From an uncultured Muribaculaceae bacterium (GTDB lineage: Bacteria > Bacteroidota > Bacteroidia > Bacteroidales > Muribaculaceae): a DNA stretch of 64,000 nucleotides. The stretch is taken from contig CAJTUF010000001.1 of the NCBI GenBank assembly GCA_910579675.1, positions 1-64,000 of the forward strand. Direction: 5' to 3'. The notes beneath the pieces are model-generated. The model saw nothing but the letters and a program-made list of their open reading frames with translations. It did no database searches and was not told the DNA's origin. Numbering within the stretch: the stretch's first letter is position 1; each line of letters starts with the position of its first letter. The translations under genes were made by a program, and so were the position numbers. Below are positions 26,022-34,531 of this stretch, one piece after another.

Positions 26022-26947
26022 GGTAGTTGCTCTGGATAAAAAGAGATTGTGTTATTGCCTGTCAACTTTACCACAGTGGCGGGAGTGGCTGCACCAAGCC
26101 TTGATGCTATCTCGACAGCCTGACGTGCCTCGGCCACATCGTGGACTCTCAGTATTGAAGCGCCTTGCTGCAGGGCAGCGAAGTTGAGGAGCGTGGTAGC
26201 CGGTAGTGCTCGGTCGGAGGTGATATTCAATGCCCGGGTGATCATCGACTTGCGCGAAACCCCTACAAGTACAGGGCGCTCAAGGAGCGATATGAGTGCT
26301 CCGAGATCGTCCATCAGCTCATAATTCTGCTCCAGGGTCTTGGCAAAGCCAAATCCGGGATCGACCACAACATCGGCCACCCCCATCAGTGCAAGACGCC
26401 TGAGTTTTACCGACAGCTCGGCTGCCACGGTGGCTGCCACCCCCTTTTCAGGATAGTCGGTGAGCGTCTGCATGGTCGACGGCGTGCCTCGCATGTGCAT
26501 GGCTATGTATGGCACCTCCAGACGCGCCACAGTATCAAACATATCAGGGTCAAGATCGCCCGCCGATATGTCATTGATGATATCGGCGCCCATCTCCTCG
26601 ACAGCGGCAGCTGCCACGGAGGACCGGAAAGTGTCGACCGACACCGGGATATCTGGCGCCACTGAGCGGAGAGCAGCCATCGCCATGGCGAGCCTGTCGG
26701 TCTCCTCCGAGGCCGACACCTCTGCTGCGCCTGGACGCGAGGAGTAACCTCCTACGTCGAGTATATCAGCGCCGTCGGCCACAAGGGTCTCCACACACGC
26801 TTTCACCTCATCATAGCATTGATTGCGGCTCGGAGCATAGAAGGAGTCGGGAGTGGCGTTGACGATACCCATCACCACCGGGCGATCAAACTCCACAAGG
26901 CGCCGACGCAGGCGCATACTGAATGGTTTGAATTTCTGAAGTTGCAT
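26018..26947 (-). CDS. folP: Dihydropteroate synthase
   Basis: The 309-residue enzyme joins p-aminobenzoate to a pterin in folate synthesis. Signatures are VMGIVNATPDSFY near residue 26, ILDVGGYSSRPGA near 60 and VVDPGFGFAKTLEQNY near 203. The N-terminal extension of about 20 residues is usual in Bacteroidales. A -7-like TACTTTTG (minus 26962-26955) lies just upstream, with no good -33 element. It is the first gene of an eight-gene minus-strand run that ends at 17897. Confidence 0.93.
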   Translation of the reverse strand: MQLQKFKPFSMRLRRRLVEFDRPVVMGIVNATPDSFYAPSRNQCYDEVKACVETLVADGADILDVGGYSSRPGAAEVSASEETDRLAMAMAALRSVAPDIPVSVDTFRSSVAAAAVEEMGADIINDISAGDLDPDMFDTVARLEVPYIAMHMRGTPSTMQTLTDYPEKGVAATVAAELSVKLRRLALMGVADVVVDPGFGFAKTLEQNYELMDDLGALISLLERPVLVGVSRKSMITRALNITSDRALPATTLLNFAALQQGASILRVHDVAEARQAVEIASRLGAATPATVVKLTGNNTISFYPEQLP

Positions 26948-27108
26948 CTTCCTGCAAAAGTACTAAAAATAGTTGTCGGTTGGTTTAAATAATCAAATAA
27001 AATGCAATCACGCGCAATCGGGGTGGCGTTTTTCTGACATTCTGGTGCAGTCTGAGTAGGCACGAGTTAAAATTAGTTGTTTATAGTTTCAGTTACACTA
27101 AAAATATG

Positions 27109-27116
27109 TAATTTTG
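27109..27116 (+). promoter_or_regulatory. Candidate -7 element for nrnA
   Basis: TAATTTTG, with no clear -33 match. A transcript start near 27122 would coincide with the upstream ATG and so favours the internal ATG at 27167. Confidence 0.4.
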
Positions 27117-27166
27117 CCGATGGTATGGCCCTCGGACTCCCTCCGGAGCGCCTTGCAACAACCGCA

Positions 27167-28246
27167 ATGATTGAAACGACCAATTATCCTGTTCCCGACA
27201 CTCCGCATAGTGTGAGCCGCTCGATCGCCCGCAAATTGCGCCGTCTGCTCGATGGCGTGAGAAGAGCCTCGATTGTGTGCCATATGTCGCCCGATGGCGA
27301 TGCTCTCGGCTCATCGCTCGCCTTGTATAGAGTGCTGACGGCAATGGGGATAAGCACACGGGTGATTACTCCCGATATGCCTCCCCGCAACCTCATGTTT
27401 CTGCCCGGCGCCGACAATATAATGATTGGTAGCCAAATACCCGACGTGGTGGAGCGCACACTCGCTTCGGCCGAAGTGATTTTTTGTCTCGACTTCAACG
27501 ATCTTCACCGTGTTGACCGGTTGGCGCCGATGATTGAGGCTTCGGGTGCGACCAGGGTGTCGGTTGACCATCATCTCGATTTTGCCATGGAGGCCGACCT
27601 GATAGTGAGCGATCCATCGAGTTCATCGACCTGCGCCCTCCTCTACCACCTCCTTGCGGCCTCAGGCCTTGAGGAGATGATCGACAGAGATGCTGCAATC
27701 TGCCTCTATACCGGCATGATGACCGATACCGGCAATTTCAGCTACAACTCCAATTCGCCCGACCTGTATCTGATTATTGCCCGTCTTCTTGCCAAAGGCA
27801 TCGACAAAGACGACATTTACCGCAAAGCGTGGAATGTCACCAGCGAGAGCCGCCTGCGCCTTTGCGGCTACGCTTTGGCCGAGAAAATGGAGATCATCAG
27901 CGACTGTCACACCGCCGTCATATGCCTCAGCCATGAAGAGCTCATGCGCATGGGATATTCGCGCGGCGATACTGAAAGCCTCGTCAATCAGCCGCTGGCC
28001 ATCCCCGGCATTTGCTGTTCAATTTTTCTGCGCGAGGACAGGCCAGACTTTGTAAAGGTTTCGATGAGGAGCGTAGGCGATATACCTGTCAACCGTTTCT
28101 GCTCCGATTTTTTCGGAGGTGGCGGACACCTCAACGCCGCAGGCGGCGAGTTTCACGGCAGTCTCGCCCAATGTCGCAGCCGACTCGACGAAATAATGCC
28201 ACTCGTGGCTGAATGTCTATCCAACAGCACAACCAACTCTCTCTAA
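27167..28246 (+). CDS. nrnA: DHH-family oligoribonuclease/pAp phosphatase
   Basis: The 359-residue protein has the DHH-DHHA1 layout of NrnA, which degrades nanoRNA and may hydrolyse pAp or pApA. Motif I is HMSPDGDALGSS, the DHH motif is SVDHHLDF, and the DHHA1 glycine-rich motif near the C-terminus is GGGGHLNAAGG. It is of interest that cdaA lies on the other strand nearby, since NrnA-like enzymes can degrade linearised c-di-AMP; this link is an inference. I chose ATG 27167 because a -7 element lies between the upstream ATGs and this one. It is the first gene of the plus-strand run to 34423. Confidence 0.88.
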   Translation: MIETTNYPVPDTPHSVSRSIARKLRRLLDGVRRASIVCHMSPDGDALGSSLALYRVLTAMGISTRVITPDMPPRNLMFLPGADNIMIGSQIPDVVERTLASAEVIFCLDFNDLHRVDRLAPMIEASGATRVSVDHHLDFAMEADLIVSDPSSSSTCALLYHLLAASGLEEMIDRDAAICLYTGMMTDTGNFSYNSNSPDLYLIIARLLAKGIDKDDIYRKAWNVTSESRLRLCGYALAEKMEIISDCHTAVICLSHEELMRMGYSRGDTESLVNQPLAIPGICCSIFLREDRPDFVKVSMRSVGDIPVNRFCSDFFGGGGHLNAAGGEFHGSLAQCRSRLDEIMPLVAECLSNSTTNSL

Positions 28247-28275
28247 ATTATACCAACCACTCCCCTACACAGCCG

Positions 28276-28851
28276 ATGAACCGACTTATCCGTATCCTCG
28301 CATCCATTGCCACAATGGCAGCAGTGGCTGTCGTTCTCCCCTCATGCAGCGACGACAAGTCATATACCGAGCTTCTCAACACCGAGAGCCAGAACGTCAA
28401 CACCTTCCTTGCCGACCACAAGGTGATAGCCTCGATTCCGGCCGATACCGTATTTGAGACCGGCCCCGACGCTCCATATTACATGATCGACAGTGAGGGC
28501 AAGCTATTCATGCAGGTGCTCGACGCCGGATCCGGCCCCAAAGCAAAGCCCAACCAGCTCGTATATTTCCGCTACACCCGCTACAATCTTACTTACTATG
28601 TAAGCGGTAAAGAGATGGAGGTATACGACTCCAACGAAAACGCTGCCTATACCGCCACATTCTTCCGCTACGGCGACAATCTCCTGAGCTCCTCGACCGA
28701 ATGGGGATCGGGCATTCAGGCTCCGCTGCAATTCCTTCCCCTCAACAGCACGGTCAATCTGGTGGTGAAGGCTGAATATGGATTGCTCAACGAGCAATCG
28801 TATGTACAGCCCATGCTTTTCAAGCTCCGCTACTACCCGAGCCGCCTGTAA
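28276..28851 (+). CDS. DUF4827 lipoprotein
   Basis: The 191-residue protein has a lipoprotein signal with lipobox VLPSC, then SDDK. The mature part resembles DUF4827, a Bacteroidales family distantly related to FKBP-type peptidyl-prolyl isomerases, for example LVYFRYTRYNLTYYVSGKE near residue 95 and LNSTVNLVVKAEYGL. Isomerase activity has not been shown for the family. I chose ATG 28276 since it places the signal peptide at the start. It lies 29 bases after nrnA and 57 bases before glmM. Confidence 0.72.
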   Translation: MNRLIRILASIATMAAVAVVLPSCSDDKSYTELLNTESQNVNTFLADHKVIASIPADTVFETGPDAPYYMIDSEGKLFMQVLDAGSGPKAKPNQLVYFRYTRYNLTYYVSGKEMEVYDSNENAAYTATFFRYGDNLLSSSTEWGSGIQAPLQFLPLNSTVNLVVKAEYGLLNEQSYVQPMLFKLRYYPSRL

Positions 28852-28908
28852 TAAACCCTCCTCACTCCCACACCGCAACATAACCTTAAAAAACTGAATA
28901 TACCAGCC

Positions 28909-30300
28909 ATGTCTCTCATCAAATCTATCTCCGGCATCCGCGGCACAATAGGCGGAGTGCCCGGCGACGGCCTGTCGCCTCTTGACATAGTGAAGTTTAC
29001 GGCGGCATATGCCACCTTCATCCGCAAGAGCACCACCAAGCAGTCTAACACCATAGTCGTGGGTCGCGACGCGCGCCTCTCAGGCGAGATGGTGAGCGGC
29101 ATTGTGGTTTCAACCCTCTGCGGCATGGGCTTTGATGTTGTCAACATCGGTCTTGCCTCCACCCCCACCACCGAAATTGCCGTAACCGGCGAGAACGCTT
29201 GTGGCGGCATCATCATCACCGCTTCCCACAACCCCAAGCAGTGGAATGCCCTCAAGCTCCTCAACGAGCATGGTGAATTTCTCAATGACGCTCAGGGCAA
29301 AGAGGTGCTGCGCATAGCAGCCGAGGAGGCATACTCCTTTGCCGAAGTCGACAATCTCGGTCATGAGTTTGTAAATACCACCTACAATCGCCGCCACATC
29401 GACCAGGTGCTCGCTCTCGAGCTGGTCGACACCGAAGCCATAGCAAAAGCCAACTTCACCGTTGCCGTTGATGCTGTCAACTCTGTAGGCGGTGTAGTTA
29501 TACCCCAGCTCCTCCGCGCGCTCGGCGTGAAAAACATAATCGAGCTCAACTGCGAGGCTACAGGCAAATTTGCCCACACCCCCGAGCCCATCCCCGAAAA
29601 CCTCACCCAGATAGCCGACCTCATGTCGGAAGGCCGCGCCGACGTAGGCTTTGTGGTCGATCCCGACGTTGACCGCCTCGCCATCGTGATGGAAAACGGC
29701 AAGATGTTTGTCGAGGAATACACCCTCGTATCTATCGCCGACTACGTGCTTGGCCAGACTCCCGGCTCGACCGTGAGCAACCTCAGCTCGTCGCGCGCTC
29801 TCCGCGACGTAACCGAGCGCCACGGATGCTCCTATGCCGCATCGGCAGTAGGTGAGGTCAATGTCACCACACTGATGAAGCAGACCGGTGCAGTGATCGG
29901 AGGTGAAGGCAATGGCGGCGTGATCTATCCCGCCGCCCACTACGGTCGCGACGCATTGGTTGGCGTGGCTCTCTTCCTTACCCTTCTGGCAAAGAGCGGC
30001 AAGAAGGTGAGCGAGCTCAAGGCCACCTATCCCGCCTACTCGATTGCCAAGAACAAGATCGAGCTTACTCCCGACATTGATGTCGATGCCATCCTCGCAG
30101 CTGTGAAAGATGAGTTTGCATCGGAAAAAATCACCGATATCGACGGTGTGAAGATCGACTTCCCCGAGTCGTGGGTACATCTCCGCAAGTCAAACACCGA
30201 GCCCATCATCCGCATCTATTCCGAAGCCGCAACAATGGCCGAGGCCGATGCTCTGGCTGATAAGATCAAGGCCGTGATCACTCGCCTCACCGGCAAGTGA
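28909..30300 (+). CDS. glmM: Phosphoglucosamine mutase
   Basis: The 463-residue enzyme interconverts glucosamine-6-phosphate and glucosamine-1-phosphate on the way to UDP-GlcNAc. The phosphoserine loop is ITASHNPKQWNALK near residue 103, the metal loop is VDPDVDRLAIV near 250, the sugar-binding loop is GGEGNGGVI near 330, and the phosphate loop is RKSNTEPIIRIY near 425. The loop form GGVI rather than GHII fits the Bacteroidota-type enzyme. An activity on other hexose phosphates is possible. It is complete. Confidence 0.9.
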   Translation: MSLIKSISGIRGTIGGVPGDGLSPLDIVKFTAAYATFIRKSTTKQSNTIVVGRDARLSGEMVSGIVVSTLCGMGFDVVNIGLASTPTTEIAVTGENACGGIIITASHNPKQWNALKLLNEHGEFLNDAQGKEVLRIAAEEAYSFAEVDNLGHEFVNTTYNRRHIDQVLALELVDTEAIAKANFTVAVDAVNSVGGVVIPQLLRALGVKNIIELNCEATGKFAHTPEPIPENLTQIADLMSEGRADVGFVVDPDVDRLAIVMENGKMFVEEYTLVSIADYVLGQTPGSTVSNLSSSRALRDVTERHGCSYAASAVGEVNVTTLMKQTGAVIGGEGNGGVIYPAAHYGRDALVGVALFLTLLAKSGKKVSELKATYPAYSIAKNKIELTPDIDVDAILAAVKDEFASEKITDIDGVKIDFPESWVHLRKSNTEPIIRIYSEAATMAEADALADKIKAVITRLTGK

Positions 30301-30320
30301 ATCTCCCACGGCTGTCAGCT

Positions 30321-31295
30321 ATGAGGGCTATCCTTCTTACATGTCTGACACTCCTGACAGCGGGAGCAGCCACGGCCGCAAAGCCGTCGGGTGCCCCCGC
30401 TTTCGGGCTTGTCAACCTCTCTGCCGCAAATTTCAGGAGCGCACCAGCCCAAAGCGCAGAGCTTGCCACCCAGGCATCGTTCGGCACTCCGGTGAAGGTG
30501 GTGAAAGAAAAGGGTGAATGGTTGCTGGTGGATATGCCCGACGGCTATCGGGCATGGATCGACCGCCCTTCTGTGACTCTCATGAATCAGGAAATGATGG
30601 AGCGATGGCGAAACGCTCCCCGCCTTATCGTTACCTCCATGACCGAGATCCACGCCGTGGCCGACACCGTGGCCGGCTTGGTGCCCGATAATATCGTGTC
30701 GGATCTCGTGCTCGGATCGATTCTCGAAGGTGAAGCACCAGAGCCGGGGGCCGGATATGTCGGCATCAGTTTTCCCGACGGTCGCTCAGGCTATGTAGCC
30801 TCGTCGTCGGTAGAGACATTTGACACATGGGCCGACAGGCTTTATGACCCGCAGGCTATCCTCTCAACGGCCTATAGCTTAATGGGAGTGCCATACCTAT
30901 GGGGAGGTACCACCACAAAGGGGGTCGACTGCTCGGGGCTGGTAAAGGTGACATTCTTTGCCAGCGCACTGATACTGCCGCGCAACGCTTCCGACCAAGC
31001 CCGGTGTGGCATAGCCGTTGACCACAAATCGCCACACCTGCTCCAGCCGGCCGACCTGCTTTTTTTCTCACCTGAAGATGATCCTGACAGCAAGCGCATA
31101 ACCCACGTAGGAATATATGATGGTGGCTACCTCTATGTACATTCCTCAGGACGGGTGAAGGTCAACGGATTCAAATCCGACGGCTCACGCTATATCAACA
31201 GGCCTGTCAAGAGAGCCATGCGCATTGCCCTGCCGGGCCGCGAGCTACCGGGTGCCGTCAGAGTGGCCTCACATCCATGGTATTTCAACTTATGA
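30321..31295 (+). CDS. NlpC/P60 cell-wall hydrolase with SH3 domains
   Basis: The 324-residue protein has a signal peptide (AILLTCLTLLTAGAATA), two SH3-like segments (about residues 35-90 and 100-170) and a C-terminal NlpC/P60 domain. The catalytic Cys is in GVDCSGLVKV, the His in ITHVGIYDGG and a further polar residue in YVHSSGRVKV. Enzymes of this type cleave gamma-D-Glu-meso-DAP bonds in peptidoglycan. The ATG at 30321 is used; a GTG at 30297 would overlap the glmM stop. It overlaps the PAP2 gene by four bases (ATGA). Confidence 0.88.
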   Translation: MRAILLTCLTLLTAGAATAAKPSGAPAFGLVNLSAANFRSAPAQSAELATQASFGTPVKVVKEKGEWLLVDMPDGYRAWIDRPSVTLMNQEMMERWRNAPRLIVTSMTEIHAVADTVAGLVPDNIVSDLVLGSILEGEAPEPGAGYVGISFPDGRSGYVASSSVETFDTWADRLYDPQAILSTAYSLMGVPYLWGGTTTKGVDCSGLVKVTFFASALILPRNASDQARCGIAVDHKSPHLLQPADLLFFSPEDDPDSKRITHVGIYDGGYLYVHSSGRVKVNGFKSDGSRYINRPVKRAMRIALPGRELPGAVRVASHPWYFNL

Positions 31296-32065
31296 GACTC
31301 TGCCGATTATTTGTCCCGGCAGTTGTTGCCATTGGCATGTTGTGCCATCATGCCCAAGCCGCTACAATTCAGCCCGACACTATTTCCACACGCTTTGAGT
31401 CACGCTCCCTCATTCTACCCGGAGCTTTGACAGCAGCAGGAGCTATGGCCGCTGCGTTGCCATGGTGGCGCAAACATATCGACAGGCCAGTTGACACCCA
31501 TATAGGCTCGCACAGCAGCTGGCGCGTGGCCGACGGAATTGAATGGCTGCCTTATGCAGCCGCTATTGCAGCCGCCTACTGCGGAGCCGACGCCAAGGCA
31601 CCTATTGCCGACCGCGCCCTCCTCGCTGCCACTTCGTTTGTGGTGCTTGAGGCAATCACTCAACCGACAAAACGTATAGTCAGACGCTGGCGTCCCGACG
31701 GAAGCGACCGACACTCTTTCCCCTCAGGCCATACTGCCACCGCATTTGCAGGAGCTGAACTCACCCGCATGCTCTACGGTCCGATATGGGGTGCCGGAGC
31801 CTATGTTGTGGCAACAGGAGTGGCCGCCATGCGCATGGCAGGCCGCCATCATTATCTATCCGACTGCATAGCCGGAGCCGGTATAGGCATATTCTCAGCC
31901 CGCGCCGCAGCATGGCTACTGCCACTCGAACGCAGGCTGTTTCATCTCGACCGCCGCGACAGCCGGGGATATGAAGGCCACACGGCCAAGAGCGTGGCAG
32001 AACTCTCCCTCCTGCCCGTATTGACGGCCGATGGTGCTTCGGCCACCTTGTTGATGACGTTCTGA
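31292..32065 (+). CDS. PAP2-family phosphatase
   Basis: The 257-residue membrane protein carries the three PAP2 motifs: KRIVRRWRPDG near residue 128, SFPSGHTATAFA near 143 and MRMAGRHHYLSDCIAG near 178. Such enzymes remove phosphate from lipid phosphates such as undecaprenyl diphosphate, phosphatidate or lipid A. The signal-like N-terminus and several hydrophobic helices suit the inner membrane. The start shares ATGA with the upstream hydrolase stop, so the pair is coupled. The substrate is not known, but the wall-gene neighbourhood fits undecaprenyl diphosphate recycling. Confidence 0.85.
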   Translation: MRLCRLFVPAVVAIGMLCHHAQAATIQPDTISTRFESRSLILPGALTAAGAMAAALPWWRKHIDRPVDTHIGSHSSWRVADGIEWLPYAAAIAAAYCGADAKAPIADRALLAATSFVVLEAITQPTKRIVRRWRPDGSDRHSFPSGHTATAFAGAELTRMLYGPIWGAGAYVVATGVAAMRMAGRHHYLSDCIAGAGIGIFSARAAAWLLPLERRLFHLDRRDSRGYEGHTAKSVAELSLLPVLTADGASATLLMTF

Positions 32066-32087
32066 CATCCTCTCTAATGTATCTAAA

Positions 32088-33347
32088 ATGACACGAAAAG
32101 ATTTTGAACTCATGGCTCCAGTCGGGAGCTACGAATCGCTTCAAGCCGCCATCGATGCCGGCGCTGATGCTGTTTATTTCGGAGTGGAAGGTCTGAATAT
32201 GCGTGCCGGCTCGGCCGCAAATTTCACCCTCGACGACCTGCGTAATATTGTAGCCAAAGCCGGAGAGGCCGGAGTAAAAACCTATCTCACTGTCAACACC
32301 GTGGTATACGACAGCGAGATGGACCGACTCGACGCCATCCTTGACGCCGCTGCAGAGGCCGGAATCACAGCAGTCATAGCTTCCGACATAGCGGCCATCA
32401 CCGGTGCGCGCAAGCGTGGCATAGAGGTCCACATATCTACCCAACTCAACCTCACCAACACCGAGGCGGTGGCCTATTATGCGCAATATGCCGATGTGGT
32501 GGTGCTCGCCCGCGAGCTGTCTCTCGACCAAGTAGGTGCAATCCACAAGGCTATCAACGAACGGCCCATCACCGGTCCGGCAGGACACCCTGTGAAAATC
32601 GAGATGTTTTGCCACGGCGCCCTGTGCATGGCCGTATCGGGCAAATGCTACATGAGCCTCCATGAGATGAACCGCTCGGCCAATCGTGGCGAATGTGGAC
32701 AGATATGCCGCCGGGGCTACCGGGTCACCGACCTCGAGACCAACGCCGAGCTCGAGATTGACAACAAATATATCATGTCGCCCAAAGATCTCAAGACCAT
32801 CGACTTCATCGACAAAATGGTTGAAGCGGGCGTAAGGGTGTTCAAGATCGAAGGGCGAGCCCGCGGCGCTGAGTATGTGGCCACCGTAGTAGGAGCCTAC
32901 GACACCGCACTCCGGGCTGTGGCCGACGGGACGTTCACCCCGCAATTGGCCGAAGGACTTACCCGTCAGCTCGAAAAAGTGTTCAACCGTGGCTTCTGGG
33001 ATGGATATTATCTCGGTCGCCGCCTCGGCGAATGGTCGAAGAAATACGGCTCATCGGCCACCAGAGTCAAACATTACGCCGCCAAAGGGGTGCGCCACTT
33101 CCCCCGCATTGGTGTGGCCGAGTTTATCATGGAGGCCGGCGAACTATGTCAGGGCGACGAGGTTGTGATCATCGGTCCTACCACCGGAGCAGTGACAATC
33201 ACAGTGGGTGAGATCAGGGTTGGCGACCTTCCGGTTGCCAAGGCAGTGAAAGGCGAGAGCTTTTCTATCGCTGTACCTTGCAAGATCAGACCGAGCGACC
33301 GGCTTTACCGCTGGGATCCGGTTGCCACCTCCGACTCAGCCAAATGA
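32088..33347 (+). CDS. U32-family protein (TrhP/YegQ-like)
   Basis: The 419-residue protein has the U32 core: ELMAPVGSYESLQAAIDAGA at the start and MFCHGALCMAVSGKCYMS near residue 180, then NRGECGQICRRGY, giving the conserved cysteine set. Members once called collagenase-like peptidases are now linked to prephenate-dependent tRNA hydroxylation (TrhP), so an RNA-modification role is more likely than proteolysis. Its length matches TrhP. It starts 22 bases after the PAP2 gene and overlaps the next gene by four bases (ATGA). Confidence 0.88.
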   Translation: MTRKDFELMAPVGSYESLQAAIDAGADAVYFGVEGLNMRAGSAANFTLDDLRNIVAKAGEAGVKTYLTVNTVVYDSEMDRLDAILDAAAEAGITAVIASDIAAITGARKRGIEVHISTQLNLTNTEAVAYYAQYADVVVLARELSLDQVGAIHKAINERPITGPAGHPVKIEMFCHGALCMAVSGKCYMSLHEMNRSANRGECGQICRRGYRVTDLETNAELEIDNKYIMSPKDLKTIDFIDKMVEAGVRVFKIEGRARGAEYVATVVGAYDTALRAVADGTFTPQLAEGLTRQLEKVFNRGFWDGYYLGRRLGEWSKKYGSSATRVKHYAAKGVRHFPRIGVAEFIMEAGELCQGDEVVIIGPTTGAVTITVGEIRVGDLPVAKAVKGESFSIAVPCKIRPSDRLYRWDPVATSDSAK

Positions 33348-34423
33348 ACGCCATGAAGAAGCTCATGCGCGGAGCTGCCGTGATGACTGCCGCTTTGGCT
33401 GCAAATCTCTGCACGGTGGCTCAGGAGGCGGCCAAGCCGTCATTCTGGTGGGATGTCGATTTCTCCACCGTGTTTGACAACCGCGAAGGTGACTCGAAAT
33501 ATACCGACACCCGTACATACTTCCAGACGCAGCTGGCCCCCGAGATAGGAGCACAGTTCAAATCGGCGGGTGCAACCCACCGTATTGCCGGAGGTGCCGT
33601 GTGGACTCAACCTATAGGATCGGAATGGGACGGCCACCGCATTTCCCCTACCCTCTATTACCGCTACGAGGGCCATCGCGGCCTTTCGGCTTCGATCGGC
33701 ATGTTCGGGCGAAACCAACTCATACGCCCGCTCCCGAATTATATCTGGAGCGACTCGGTGTATTACTGCCAGCGGAATATACGCGGAGCAATGATACAGT
33801 ATCAAAGCGACCGTGGTTTTTTCGAGGCCCTTCTCGATTGGCGCGGAATGCAGAGCCGCAGCCGGCGCGAGGCGTTCAATATCATTGCACAAGGTGAGTG
33901 GCGACACCGCAGCTTTACCGCCGGTGGACTGGCCATGATGAACCATCTCGCGCGGTCGGCCGAGGCAACCGACGATCAGCATGTGGTCGACAATTTCATT
34001 GTCAACCCCTATGTGGGATATCGTGGCGCCGGGAACAATATTGCAGGCCATATCCATTTGGGAATGCTTGCATCGCTGTCGCGCGACAGAGGCGAATCGG
34101 CATGGATAGAGCGCGCCGGTCTTTGGCTCGAAGGTGCTGTGGCCTGGCGCTGGCTTGAAGCAAAAAACACCCTTTATGCCGGAGGCAAACTCTTCCCGCT
34201 CTACTCACGCTATGGCTCGCTCCTCGAACAGGGAGAACCCTACTATGCCTCCAAATGGTACGACAGACTATCGCTCGCAGCCAATCTTGTGTCCACCTCC
34301 CGAGTGGCGCTCAAGGCGAGTGTCGACTTCAATCTGGCCAAAAACAACTTTACATTCTATCAGCGGTTATTGTTGAGTGTGAGTCTTGGATCATCGGGGC
34401 GACGCCCACGCATAGTGTTCTGA
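33344..34423 (+). CDS. Predicted outer-membrane beta-barrel protein
   Basis: The 359-residue protein has a signal peptide (MTAALAANLCTVAQ). The mature part alternates hydrophobic and polar residues in many short strands (GLSASIGMFGRNQL, HIHLGMLASLS, LLLSVSLGSSG), as in outer-membrane barrels. It ends in RIVF, with the terminal aromatic residue usual for such proteins. I do not recognise a named family. ATG 33344 shares four bases with the U32 stop; a longer in-frame start inside that gene was rejected. It is the last gene before a strong terminator. Confidence 0.62.
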   Translation: MNAMKKLMRGAAVMTAALAANLCTVAQEAAKPSFWWDVDFSTVFDNREGDSKYTDTRTYFQTQLAPEIGAQFKSAGATHRIAGGAVWTQPIGSEWDGHRISPTLYYRYEGHRGLSASIGMFGRNQLIRPLPNYIWSDSVYYCQRNIRGAMIQYQSDRGFFEALLDWRGMQSRSRREAFNIIAQGEWRHRSFTAGGLAMMNHLARSAEATDDQHVVDNFIVNPYVGYRGAGNNIAGHIHLGMLASLSRDRGESAWIERAGLWLEGAVAWRWLEAKNTLYAGGKLFPLYSRYGSLLEQGEPYYASKWYDRLSLAANLVSTSRVALKASVDFNLAKNNFTFYQRLLLSVSLGSSGRRPRIVF

Positions 34424-34449
34424 CCGGTGCGCAACAGCTCAGGAATAGC

Positions 34450-34502
34450 AAAATCAATCGTCCCGCGACTCTTTATAGCAGAGTCGCGGGACGATTGATT
34501 TT
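34450..34502. terminator. Strong bidirectional terminator
   Basis: A perfect 23-bp inverted repeat (AAAATCAATCG... paired with ...CGATTGATTTT, loop TTATAGC) lies between the convergent barrel and redoxin genes. A and T runs at both ends allow termination on both strands. Confidence 0.9.
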
Positions 34503-34531
34503 ATGTGATTTATGGCCTATAGCTGTGCCGA

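Noticed and set aside
29110..30180. 356-codon minus-strand frame
   Set aside because: It lies wholly antisense to glmM, which has complete motifs. The antisense product shows no domain and is a by-product of GC-rich codon use.
31761..32945. 394-codon minus-strand frame
   Set aside because: It is antisense to the U32 and PAP2 genes, both well supported, and has no recognisable motif.
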